A stretch of DNA of 64,000 bases from JAEUMY01 sp031394355 (lineage in GTDB: Bacteria > Pseudomonadota > Gammaproteobacteria > Burkholderiales > Usitatibacteraceae). Of the stretch, positions 21,380 through 29,058 are shown one piece after another; the first letter of the stretch is position 1; every line of letters begins with the position of its first letter. The stretch spans positions 100,271 to 164,270 of the forward strand of contig JANNSU010000066.1 in NCBI GenBank assembly GCA_031394355.1, in the 5' to 3' direction. Below the pieces are notes generated by a model, which was not told where the DNA came from, searched no databases, and saw only the letters and a program-made list of their open reading frames with translations. The position numbers and the translations under genes are program-made.

Positions 21380-22693
21380 ATGTCTGGAAATCGATTGGCT
21401 TTTGGGTTGGTGGTGGTCGTGTTGGCGGCGGTGTTGCAGGGCTGTGGGTCGGGGGCGGTGTCGTCGCCGCCAAGCACCTCTGCGGGTGATCTGCTCGTGT
21501 TACCTGCGCAGGCCGATGTATTTCCCAACACGCCCACCACATTCACCATCAGTGGCGGCCGGGCTGGCTATTCCGTGTTCACATCAAATGGTGCGGTGCT
21601 TCCAGTTACAGAAACAGTGAATGGTGCTCAGTTCACCGTCACAGCGAGCGAGGTTGCGCAGGACACGACGGTCACCCTGACGGTGCGCGACCAGGCTAAC
21701 GCGACCAAGACTGCGACCGCGGTAGTCAAGGTGTCGACGTTGTCCAGCAGTGTCACCTTCACGCCGGCCACGCCGTCGGCGGCCACCAACTGTGGTACGG
21801 GCGCCGTGATGTGCGGCGGCGGCGATGCAATTTTCCAGGTCCGCTCTGTCCAGAATGGCGTGCCACTGGCGAATCGCGCCATTCGCTTCGAGGTCGTCAA
21901 TGGGCAATTTTCTTACCTGACTGCGCCTGGCGGGGCTACCGCCAACAGCCAGGTGGTCACCACCGATGCTAGCGGTCTCGCTGTAGTGACTATCAGGGCG
22001 GGAGCAGGTGTGCCTTCGCAAGGTGCCGTGCTGCGCTACACGGACGTCGCAACCGGCCAGGTCAAGACCTTTGCATTTGGCATTACCCAGTTCATCAACG
22101 GGGCCTCCACGCTGACCGTGATTCCGTCGGCTACAAACTGGACCGGGACCAACACTTCCAATTGCGCGGCGAATGTATCGACGACCCACTATGTTTTCGG
22201 CGGCACACCTCCATACACCATCTTGAACACGTCACCTTTGTTTGCGCAAGTCAGCCCGACAACGGTGGCGAGCAGCGGCGGCGGCGTCAACGTCACGGTG
22301 ACCGGTGCAGTGTGTTCTGCCGCTGGCGGCAGCACACCCTTCGCGGTATCCGATGCTGCGGGGCTGACAACGACATTCACCGTATCCAACACGCTGGGCA
22401 CTGCTCCGCCGCCTGGTCCGCCAATATCCGGGCCAGTTTTGGTGCCGTCGACAGTGACCCTGGCTTGCGGCCAAAGTACGCAGGTTGCAGTCATTTTTAC
22501 AGGCACATTGGGTGTCGCAGTCAGTCATCCTGCTCAGGTAATGGTTACAAATTCAAGCGGTATCCTTACAGTGACTCGCCTTGGTGCAACGCCTGTAACA
22601 GGAACACAGCCCAGCGCTACATTCACTGTGTCGGATGGCACTCGCGTATCCACCGGAACAATCAACTATTCGCCAGTCGGAGTTTGTAGCTAA
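21380..22693 (+). CDS. Ig-like-domain lipoprotein, paralogue A
   Basis: 437 residues from the ATG at 21380, which has GAGG at 21370-21373; TTG 21368 and ATG 21374 are alternatives. A type II signal peptide has the lipobox LQGC, with the lipidated Cys near residue 22. The mature part is Ser/Thr/Val-rich and built of Ig-like beta-sandwich segments, with several cysteine pairs (TNCGTGAVMC, SNCA...GAVC). A phrase FGGTPPYTILNTSPLFAQVSPTTVASSGGGVNV recurs in the next gene. It is likely an outer-membrane-anchored surface or periplasmic adhesin-like protein; function unknown. The next gene is its paralogue, suggesting tandem duplication. Confidence 0.75.
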   Translation: MSGNRLAFGLVVVVLAAVLQGCGSGAVSSPPSTSAGDLLVLPAQADVFPNTPTTFTISGGRAGYSVFTSNGAVLPVTETVNGAQFTVTASEVAQDTTVTLTVRDQANATKTATAVVKVSTLSSSVTFTPATPSAATNCGTGAVMCGGGDAIFQVRSVQNGVPLANRAIRFEVVNGQFSYLTAPGGATANSQVVTTDASGLAVVTIRAGAGVPSQGAVLRYTDVATGQVKTFAFGITQFINGASTLTVIPSATNWTGTNTSNCAANVSTTHYVFGGTPPYTILNTSPLFAQVSPTTVASSGGGVNVTVTGAVCSAAGGSTPFAVSDAAGLTTTFTVSNTLGTAPPPGPPISGPVLVPSTVTLACGQSTQVAVIFTGTLGVAVSHPAQVMVTNSSGILTVTRLGATPVTGTQPSATFTVSDGTRVSTGTINYSPVGVCS

Positions 22694-22979
22694 GGCTTGA
22701 ACGTGGGTAACAAAGATTTCATTTTTCAGAGATTCGAACCCAATAGAACCAAGACCATCTCCCCGTTGGAGTTAAACCTCTAATAAATTCAAAGGGTTAA
22801 CAAGAGCCTCCATGCCGAGGCAAGAAGGGCGGAGCCTGATAGCTGTCGTCCGATGACGGCTACAAAGTACTTGCATCAAACTGCAAGTTGCGCTTTAATA
22901 ATCTTCGGTAACCCTATAATTTTCGGCAACTATCTGGATTTCCCCTAGACAGTTTCCGGCAAAGCGAAAGGAAACGACC
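22694..22979. promoter_or_regulatory. Intergenic region between paralogous lipoproteins, with putative promoter
   Basis: The region holds inverted repeats GCCTC/GAGGC (about 22809-22824) and ACTTGCA/TGCAAGT (about 22868-22887), then a perfect TATAAT (22915-22920) about 60 bp before the downstream GTG start. No convincing -35 box sits 17 bp upstream of it. The AAAGGAAA Shine-Dalgarno lies just before 22980. The hairpins are upstream of the putative promoter, so they may end the first transcript rather than regulate the second. Confidence 0.4.
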
Positions 22980-24320
22980 GTGCTCAACGACATCTTGCGT
23001 CGGTCCAACAAGACCCTGGCAGCCCTGCTTCTGGGCGCCTCCACCCTTTTCCTGCAGTCCTGCGGCGGCGGCGGAACCTCCAGCGAAACCGGGCTCCAGC
23101 TCGGTGCGCTCTCCATTCTCCCCGGCAGCGGATCGATTTTTGCGGGCGTGCCAACGACATTCACGATTGCCGGCGGCCGCGGCCCTTACATCCTGGCCAG
23201 CAGTGAGCCCACGATTCTGCCGCTGAATTTCACGGTAAATGGAAACTCGGTCACCGTTGTGGCAAACAACCCGGGCGTGATTGACGTAGGCCTGGATGCG
23301 AACGCGGTTCCGTCCCGTTCAGTGATCATTACCGTTCGTGACAATGCCGGCGCGCAAATCAATGCGACGTACAGCGTGCTGCAGAACTTCATGACGGGCT
23401 ATAGCATCGGGGTCAACTCCATCAACACGTGCGGCGCAGTAGGGGCTACCGTAAGCGTTGCCGCATGCGCGGGCTTCGAGTCGCGGGTAGATGTGCGGCC
23501 GACCTCTGCGGGCCTGCTTCGTGCACAGCGACAGCTTCGCTTCAGCGTTCTTTATGGGCCGTTGGCGTACATACAGGACGATAACCTCACGTTGGCTTCC
23601 ACGTACCTGCTGACCACAGACAGCACGGGCAATGGTCGTGCGCGTTTTGTCCCGACTCTGGGTGCCTTTACGCAGTTCTCGGCAATCCGAATCACGGATG
23701 TGCAGACAGGGGCTTATGTGGATGTACCGTTCACGCTGCTCAGCGCGCCGACAGGCCCATTGACGGCGCTGCCGGCCACGTTGCCCACCCTTACTGGCAG
23801 CAACACAACCCAGTGCGGCGCAGGACTAGGCACGATTGTCGTGACTGGGGGTACGCCGCCTTACACGGCAACGACGACCAACCCGCTTGTCCAGGCGTCT
23901 CCGGCCACAGTGACGACATCAGGCGGTAGCTTCAACGTGCTCTATGGCGGCGGCCTGCCTCCGAATTGCAACAGCGGTCAGGTCGTGATCAGAGACTCGG
24001 TGGGCACCATCATTACGGTCGACGCAAACTCGGCGGCCGGGACGACGGCACCTGTCCAGACGTTGGCGGTTTCGCCCGTGGCATTCTGCTTCACTGCGGC
24101 GGGGCAAACGGGCTTGGCACAGGTAACGGGGGGTGCGGCAAACAAGGTCGTGAATTCCTCGAACACCACGCTCGCGACGGTAGCACCGACAGTCGGTGTT
24201 GGAAACTTTGCGATCACCATCACCGCAGTAGGTGCGGGAATCGGAACAGCCGTAGTTTCGGTTAACGATGGTGCAGCATCAGCCAGTGTGACCGTGACGC
24301 GTGCTGCAGTCTGTCCGTAA
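22980..24320 (+). CDS. Ig-like-domain lipoprotein, paralogue B
   Basis: 446 residues from a GTG start preceded by AAAGGAAA. The signal peptide has the lipobox LQSC, with the lipidated Cys near 28 followed by a poly-Gly spacer. It shares its layout with the upstream gene: early PTTFTIAGGRGPY (compare PTTFTISGGRAGY), a central Cys-containing segment, and VTGGTPPYTATTTNPLVQASPATVTTSGGSFNV. It ends in a Val/Thr-rich Ig-like domain with a terminal Cys. Function is unknown. A strong terminator follows 23 bp after the stop, so this is the last gene of its transcript. Confidence 0.75.
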   Translation: MLNDILRRSNKTLAALLLGASTLFLQSCGGGGTSSETGLQLGALSILPGSGSIFAGVPTTFTIAGGRGPYILASSEPTILPLNFTVNGNSVTVVANNPGVIDVGLDANAVPSRSVIITVRDNAGAQINATYSVLQNFMTGYSIGVNSINTCGAVGATVSVAACAGFESRVDVRPTSAGLLRAQRQLRFSVLYGPLAYIQDDNLTLASTYLLTTDSTGNGRARFVPTLGAFTQFSAIRITDVQTGAYVDVPFTLLSAPTGPLTALPATLPTLTGSNTTQCGAGLGTIVVTGGTPPYTATTTNPLVQASPATVTTSGGSFNVLYGGGLPPNCNSGQVVIRDSVGTIITVDANSAAGTTAPVQTLAVSPVAFCFTAAGQTGLAQVTGGAANKVVNSSNTTLATVAPTVGVGNFAITITAVGAGIGTAVVSVNDGAASASVTVTRAAVCP

Positions 24321-24343
24321 CACGGTATCGATCTGATGGGAGT

Positions 24344-24377
24344 GAAATGGGCACCTGAGGGTGCCCATTTCATTTTC
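24344..24377 (+). terminator. Rho-independent terminator after lipoprotein B
   Basis: A perfect 12-bp stem GAAATGGGCACC / GGTGCCCATTTC with the 4-base loop TGAG, followed by ATTTTC. Confidence 0.88.
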
Positions 24378-24457
24378 GAGTTCCCGGATTGCATCGGGTC
24401 CGGAGTCTGTGCGCCTGCATCACATTGATGGGTACTTTTCTTGAGCATGACTTCAGC

Positions 24458-25417
24458 ATGATGTCGACTCCTCTTGTAGCCGGGCTCATCTCAGCCTTGC
24501 TTATCGCGATTCTGTTGCCGCGAGTGGGGGCGGCCGACATCCTGATGGATGAGCCCAATCACCGCTCGCTGCACGACGTGCCGACGCCGCGGGTGGGTGG
24601 GGCTGCAATCTGGCTTGGCACCACATTGTCCCTGGCGCTGACTGGCCATACCATTCCGCTGGCACTCGCCAGTGCGTTGACGATCACCATTGCGATTTCA
24701 GTGATGGACGACTGGCGGGCTCAGCCCATTGCACTGCGGTTGCCCCTTCAGTTCGCGGCGGCTTTTGTCATGGCAATGTGGCTATTCTGGGGAGCATGGC
24801 TTGCCATACCGTTGCTGGTGTTGGTGATTGCATGGTCTGCGAATTTGTTCAACTTCATGGACGGCGCCGATGGGCTGGCAGGTGGCATGGCTGTTATTGG
24901 ATTCGCCATCTTGGGATGGGTTGCGATGAAGGCGGGTCATCCCTCTGCAGCAATCGCATGGGCAGTTTCTGGCGCAGCGATAGGCTTTCTTTGCTTCAAC
25001 CTGCCCCCGGCCCGGGTGTTCATGGGTGATGGCGGATCAGTACCGCTCGGAATGCTGGCCGCGACCACGGCCATCTGGGGTTTCCGCGACGGCATCTGGC
25101 CCTGGTGGTTTCCTGTTCTCATATTTGCGCCATTCATTCTGGATGCGACCTGGACGCTACTGTCTCGAATTCTGCGCAAGGAGAGATTCTGGACGGCGCA
25201 TCGCGAGCATCTCTACCAGCGGCTGATTCTCTCCGGCATGAGTCATCGCAAGCTTCTCGCTTTCGCCTATCCACTGATGCTCTTCTGCGGTGTTTGTGGT
25301 TTGTGGCTACTAAAGTTGCCCGAGCCCTGGCAGCTATCTGGATTTGTCGCGCTATGTCTCTGTTTGACGACGGTTTACGCTTGGTTACGAAAGCGGGTTG
25401 CAGCCGGACCGATTTGA
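24458..25417 (+). CDS. WecA/MraY-family polyprenyl-phosphate sugar-1-phosphate transferase
   Basis: 319 residues from the ATG at 24458; the start is uncertain because several in-frame ATGs lie upstream (24389, 24428). It is a multispanning inner-membrane protein with about ten hydrophobic helices. Family residues: DEPNHRSLHDVPTPRVGG, the catalytic MDDWRAQP (Asp pair), NLFNFMDGADGLAGG, FMGDGGSVPLG, and the cytoplasmic HREHLYQRL. Such enzymes transfer an N-acetylhexosamine phosphate onto undecaprenyl phosphate to start O-antigen or capsule repeat units. A CapD/WbpM-type dehydratase follows, so surface glycan initiation is the likely role. Confidence 0.85.
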   Translation: MMSTPLVAGLISALLIAILLPRVGAADILMDEPNHRSLHDVPTPRVGGAAIWLGTTLSLALTGHTIPLALASALTITIAISVMDDWRAQPIALRLPLQFAAAFVMAMWLFWGAWLAIPLLVLVIAWSANLFNFMDGADGLAGGMAVIGFAILGWVAMKAGHPSAAIAWAVSGAAIGFLCFNLPPARVFMGDGGSVPLGMLAATTAIWGFRDGIWPWWFPVLIFAPFILDATWTLLSRILRKERFWTAHREHLYQRLILSGMSHRKLLAFAYPLMLFCGVCGLWLLKLPEPWQLSGFVALCLCLTTVYAWLRKRVAAGPI

Positions 25418-25526
25418 GCCAATAATGATTTCACCGTGCCATTGAGCAGGGCAATAACAATAATCTTCGGCGAGCAAGTTGCCGCTGGCGTGCAGGACCT
25501 TGTTGGTGAATATTGAGGAGCCTGCC

Positions 25527-27116
25527 ATGACGCCTGAGCGAACATTCGCGACCCTTTTCCCTCGCCCTGTGATGATCCTGCTGCTGGTCGGCGGGTGCTC
25601 GTGTCTCATTGCAGCGCTGACCATTGCAGATCCAGTCTTGCGTGCGGGGGCAGGCATTGCTGGATGGCTTCTGCTGGGTCTTGCTGCATTCGGCGCGCGC
25701 GGTTCGGCAATCCAGCGGGCCGCTGACATCAGTGGACCAGTTCCGCTGCTCATCATTGCCGAAGACACGCAGAACATGTCCACAGCATGGCTTAACCGCC
25801 AATCACAGTGGCGGCTTGCAGGTGTCGCATCGCCTGCCGAGTGGCTTCACTCGGCGCGCTCGCACGGCGTGAAGCACGCCTGCCTCCACATGCGGGCGTC
25901 GAGCCACGCGTCCCGCAGAGCGGTCCTGGAGGAGGCGTCGAGGGCCGGCATCGCGCTCTATGCGCTGCCAGACAGCGCTGCCGATGAGGAGGCGTCCTCC
26001 AAGCTCAAACGTCTGCGTATCGACGATTTGCTGCTGCAAAACTCAGCAGAGATTGATGAGTCCGGCGTCACCGGACTCCTGACCAACCGCGTGGTCCTGG
26101 TGACCGGCGCGGGGGGATCCATCGGGTTCGAGCTCTGCCGCCAGATTGCGCGCCATCATCCCAGCCTGTTGGTGCTGTTCGAACAGAACGAATTCGCGAT
26201 GTATACCGTTGAGCAGGTACTCAAGGAAGAGTTCCCGCACCTGCCGATCGTCGCAGTAATGGGCGACATCAAGAGCGACGCGCGCGTCCGGCAGATGATG
26301 CAGCGATTCAATCCAGCGGTGATATTCCACGCTGCCGCGTACAAGCATGTGCCGTTGATGGAGGATGTCAATGCTTGGGAGGCGCTGCGCAACAATGTGC
26401 TCGGCACCTACGTGATGGCGAAGGCGGCTATCGAGTACAGCGTGGAAAAGTTTGTCTTTGTGTCGACTGACAAGGCGGTCAACCCCACCAACGTGATGGG
26501 TGCTTCAAAGCGCTTGGCCGAAATGGTCTGCCAGGCACTGCAACAAACGACTGCTTTGCCCAAGTTTGAGATGGTCAGATTCGGCAATGTGCTGGGCAGC
26601 GCTGGCAGCGTGATTCCCCGCTTCGAAGAACAGATAGCCCGAGGCGGGCCAGTGACCGTGACCCATCCGGACATGGTGCGCTATTTCATGTCCATTCCAG
26701 AAGCAGCCCAGCTGGTGTTGCAAGCAGGCAGCATGGGCTTGGGTGGGGAGATCTTTCTGATGGACATGGGAAAGCCGGTGAAAATCCTTGATTTGGCGGA
26801 AGACATGATCCGACTTTCCGGTGCTGCCGAAAAGAGCATACCCATCGAGTTCAGCGGCCTGCGTCCGGGAGAGAAGCTCTTCGAGGAGCTGCTGGCTGAC
26901 GATGAGCACACTCGGGCTACGCCTCACCCGAGGCTTCGCATTGCCAAAGCGCGCGAAGTGCCGGCAGGCTGGTTGCAGCCTGTGCTGGATTGGGTGGCTG
27001 ATGAGACGGGGCCCGACGAGACAAGTTTGCGGCGGGATTTGAAGCGCTGGGTGCCGGAATACGTCTCCGCTGTGCGACCGAAACTTCGCGCCATCAGCGG
27101 CGGCCAGCCACGCTGA
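25527..27116 (+). CDS. CapD/WbpM-like nucleotide-sugar 4,6-dehydratase/epimerase
   Basis: 529 residues from the ATG at 25527, which has GAGGAG 7 nt upstream. Two hydrophobic helices at the N-terminus (about residues 15-55) anchor it. Next comes a short CoA-binding-like Rossmann segment. The catalytic SDR domain contains VVLVTGAGGSIGFELCRQI, HAAAYKHVPLMEDVNAWEA, FVSTDKAVNPTNVMGASKRLAE and RFGNVLGSAGSVIPRF. The Met in place of the SDR Tyr is normal for this family. It probably makes a UDP-4-keto-6-deoxy-hexosamine for the glycan started by the upstream transferase. It is shorter than the usual WbpM (over 600 residues), lacking two of the four N-terminal helices. Confidence 0.85.
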   Translation: MTPERTFATLFPRPVMILLLVGGCSCLIAALTIADPVLRAGAGIAGWLLLGLAAFGARGSAIQRAADISGPVPLLIIAEDTQNMSTAWLNRQSQWRLAGVASPAEWLHSARSHGVKHACLHMRASSHASRRAVLEEASRAGIALYALPDSAADEEASSKLKRLRIDDLLLQNSAEIDESGVTGLLTNRVVLVTGAGGSIGFELCRQIARHHPSLLVLFEQNEFAMYTVEQVLKEEFPHLPIVAVMGDIKSDARVRQMMQRFNPAVIFHAAAYKHVPLMEDVNAWEALRNNVLGTYVMAKAAIEYSVEKFVFVSTDKAVNPTNVMGASKRLAEMVCQALQQTTALPKFEMVRFGNVLGSAGSVIPRFEEQIARGGPVTVTHPDMVRYFMSIPEAAQLVLQAGSMGLGGEIFLMDMGKPVKILDLAEDMIRLSGAAEKSIPIEFSGLRPGEKLFEELLADDEHTRATPHPRLRIAKAREVPAGWLQPVLDWVADETGPDETSLRRDLKRWVPEYVSAVRPKLRAISGGQPR

Positions 27117-27154
27117 TCCAGGCTGGGTTCTGGCACGACCGCCATCGGTGGCCC

Positions 27155-27264
27155 TGATGCCCTTCGCCTCCGGCGCGTGAGCAAAGCAGTTTGCTCACTT
27201 GGGCGCTTAGACGAGAATGCCACCTTGCGGTGGCATTGAATTCTGGCGCGCCCAGCAGGAGTCG
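27155..27264. repeat. 110-bp direct repeat, copy 1 (includes the tRNA-Arg 3' end)
   Basis: Identical to 27306-27415 except for one base. It carries two perfect hairpins (GTGAGCAAA/TTTGCTCAC at 27177-27198; AATGCCACC/GGTGGCATT at 27216-27237), then the last 21 nt of tRNA-Arg (27244-27264). It stops in the T arm, leaving a tRNA fragment without the rest of the gene. The repeat unit is 151 bp. Confidence 0.93.
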
Positions 27265-27305
27265 GTCACCGCTCGCGACCCCGGCACATCGGCCTTCGGC
27301 ATTGA

Positions 27306-27415
27306 TGATGCCTTTCGCCTCCGGCGCGTGAGCAAAGCAGTTTGCTCACTTGGGCGCTTAGACGAGAATGCCACCTTGCGGTGGCATTGAATTCTGGCGC
27401 GCCCAGCAGGAGTCG
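27306..27415. repeat. 110-bp direct repeat, copy 2 (attached to the intact tRNA-Arg)
   Basis: Second copy, joined in its natural context to the complete tRNA gene, so this is presumably the original. It is separated from copy 1 by 41 bp of unrelated sequence. Confidence 0.93.
27367..27388 (-). terminator. Putative tRNA-Arg terminator hairpin
   Basis: On the minus strand, AATGCCACC-GCAA-GGTGGCATT lies 6 nt after the encoded CCA and is followed by the pyrimidine-rich CTCGTCT. The U-tract is poor. Confidence 0.5.
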
Positions 27416-27471
27416 AACCTGCGACCTTTGGTTTCGGAAACCAACACTCTATCCAACTGAGCTATGGGCGC
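27395..27471 (-). tRNA. tRNA-Arg (anticodon CCG)
   Basis: The minus strand folds as a full cloverleaf: acceptor GCGCCCA/TGGGCGC, D stem GCTC/GAGT, anticodon stem TTGGT/ACCAA with loop TTCCGAA (anticodon CCG, decoding CGG), variable AGGTC, and T stem GCAGG/CCTGC with loop TTCGACT. Discriminator G and an encoded CCA follow. Its 3' end is duplicated 151 bp downstream. It lies alone between the dehydratase and cytochrome genes. Confidence 0.96.
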
Positions 27472-27586
27472 GTGATGGGGGTGTGAGTGTAGCGTTTTCG
27501 CCCCCATCCCGTCCACTTCCTGCCCGCAATCCAGAAGCTGTTCAAGTATCTTGCAGTTCAAACCGGCCAGTCAGAGGCAGTGACGG

Positions 27587-27592
27587 TATAAT
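27587..27592 (+). promoter_or_regulatory. Putative -10 box of the cytochrome c gene
   Basis: Perfect TATAAT, 33 bp before the start codon. The -35 region is weak. Confidence 0.4.
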
Positions 27593-27624
27593 CCCACCGG
27601 ATAAAACGGCTCAAAGAGGGAACC

Positions 27625-28164
27625 ATGTCACACGGAGAATCATCCGGCGGCGGAAATTCGAACCCCATCGGAATGGCGATTGCTATCGCTGTTGGCACGC
27701 TGGGCATGATCATCGGCGTCTATTTGTTGGCGAAGTATGCAGTCGGTACGCACACGGTCGGCACCGGCAGCAATGTCAACACGCCAGAGGTTGTGGCAGA
27801 ACGGATAGCACCGGTAGCCAAGTTGGCGGTTGAGGGTGGTCCCGCCGTCACGGGTTCGGTTTCGGCACCACCTGGCGCGCCAGCGGTTTCTGTGGCTGCC
27901 GTCAGCACCAACGCACCCGGCAAGGTAGATGGCAAATCTACTTACGCTATGGCCTGCGCTGCTTGCCATGCCGCCGGCTTGGCGGGTGCACCAAAGATCG
28001 GCGACAAGGCCGCATGGGCACCGAGGATCAAGACGGGCACGGCGACGCTCTACACGAGTGCACTCAAAGGCAAGGGTGCCATGGCGGCCAAAGGCGGCAA
28101 TGCATCGCTTTCGGACGAGGCCGTCAAGGCGGCAGTGGATTATCTGTTGTCAACTTCGAAATAG
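27625..28164 (+). CDS. Membrane-anchored class I cytochrome c (c5-like)
   Basis: 179 residues. The ATG follows AGAGGGAACC. A single transmembrane helix (GMAIAIAVGTLGMIIGVYLLAKYAV) at residues about 15-40 acts as an uncleaved anchor. An Ala/Pro/Val-rich linker leads to a small haem domain with CAACHAAGLAGAPKIGDKAAWAPR, typical of cytochrome c5. The likely distal Met is in GKGAMAAKGG. It probably carries electrons in the periplasm to a terminal oxidase. It is followed by a strong terminator, so it is monocistronic. Confidence 0.88.
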   Translation: MSHGESSGGGNSNPIGMAIAIAVGTLGMIIGVYLLAKYAVGTHTVGTGSNVNTPEVVAERIAPVAKLAVEGGPAVTGSVSAPPGAPAVSVAAVSTNAPGKVDGKSTYAMACAACHAAGLAGAPKIGDKAAWAPRIKTGTATLYTSALKGKGAMAAKGGNASLSDEAVKAAVDYLLSTSK

Positions 28165-28184
28165 CCCGATGCCTTTCGGATTTG

Positions 28185-28210
28185 AAAAGGGCGGCGGTGG
28201 CCGCCCTTTT
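28185..28210 (+). terminator. Rho-independent terminator after cytochrome c
   Basis: Perfect 11-bp stem AAAAGGGCGGC / GCCGCCCTTTT with loop GGTG. The A/T arms make it potentially bidirectional. Confidence 0.9.
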
Positions 28211-28226
28211 GCATTGAGGGATCGAC

Positions 28227-29054
28227 ATGGCTGACTACGCCATCGGGGACCTGCAGGGTAATGTCAAGGCATTGGAGTCGCTGCTAGCTCGCATCGGTTT
28301 CAAGGTGGGATCAGATCGCATCTGGTTCACGGGGGACCTCGTGAACCGCGGGCCGGACTCTCTCGCGTGCCTGCGGCTTGTTCGGGCGCTGGGGGACTCT
28401 GCCTTGGTGGTCCTCGGCAATCACGACCTGCACCTGCTTTGCGTGGCTTATGGTGCAACGGCGCTTCGCAAAGGCGACACGCTTGATGACATCCTCTCGG
28501 CGCCTGATCGGCAGGTACTCCTAGCCTGGCTGCGGTCGCGGCCATTGCTGGTTCAAGAGCCCGGCCATGTCATGGTGCATGCAGGTCTCTTGCCACAATG
28601 GACGGTGGAAGAGGCGGCAGGGTGTGCCAAGGAGGTCTCGGCCCGCTTGTCGGCTGATGACGTGGCGGGATTTCTGTCAGCCCTGTATGGAAATCAGCCA
28701 GACCGCTGGGACCCCTCGCTTTCAGGCATGGATCGACTACGCCTTATCGTCAACGCGATGACTCGCATGCGGGTATGCGCCGCAGACGGCACTTTGAACT
28801 TGCGCTTCAAAGGAGGGCCCCGCGATGCACCGAAAGGATCTTATCCGTGGTTCGAGGTGGAGGGCCGCCGCAGCGCCGGCGTAGTGGTGATCTGTGGGCA
28901 CTGGTCCGCGCTGGGTTTGCAGCTGCGGGCCGACCTCATCGCCGTGGACACCGGATGCCATTGGGGGCGGACGCTCACCGCCGTGCGGCTCCATGACCGT
29001 ACCGTATTCCAGGTGCCCTGCTCGCCCTCGTCTGACGGGGCGCACGAAGACTGA
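28227..29054 (+). CDS. apaH: Bis(5'-nucleosyl)-tetraphosphatase, symmetrical
   Basis: 275 residues, the usual ApaH length. It hydrolyses Ap4A to two ADP. Metallophosphatase motifs run in order: IGDLQGN (D-x-H is read here as D-x-Q), WFTGDLVNRGPDSL, VVLGNHDLHLL, VMVHAGLLPQW and ICGHWSALGL. The N-terminal motif MADYAIGDLQGN is the family's own start. The gene begins 17 bp after the preceding terminator and converges on olsA with 4 bp between stop codons. Confidence 0.94.
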   Translation: MADYAIGDLQGNVKALESLLARIGFKVGSDRIWFTGDLVNRGPDSLACLRLVRALGDSALVVLGNHDLHLLCVAYGATALRKGDTLDDILSAPDRQVLLAWLRSRPLLVQEPGHVMVHAGLLPQWTVEEAAGCAKEVSARLSADDVAGFLSALYGNQPDRWDPSLSGMDRLRLIVNAMTRMRVCAADGTLNLRFKGGPRDAPKGSYPWFEVEGRRSAGVVVICGHWSALGLQLRADLIAVDTGCHWGRTLTAVRLHDRTVFQVPCSPSSDGAHED

Positions 29055-29058
29055 ACGG

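Noticed and set aside
22800..22900. Possible riboswitch between the lipoprotein genes
   Set aside because: The stems do not match the conserved core of c-di-GMP, cobalamin or other riboswitches I can recall, and they seem to lie upstream of the promoter.
27155..27415. Prophage or integrative element at tRNA-Arg
   Set aside because: No integrase, excisionase or phage gene; the copies enclose only 41 bp.
27342..27833. Plus-strand reading frame across the tRNA-Arg gene
   Set aside because: It is the antisense of the tRNA plus leader DNA; its SRTCDLWFRKPTLYPTELWA-like peptide is a well-known false protein made by reading a tRNA backwards.
28227..28265. ApaH first motif reading G-D-L-Q-G instead of G-D-x-H-G as a sign of inactivity
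   Set aside because: As I recall, symmetrical Ap4A hydrolases (ApaH) normally have Gln at this position (YxIGDLQGC), so it is expected.
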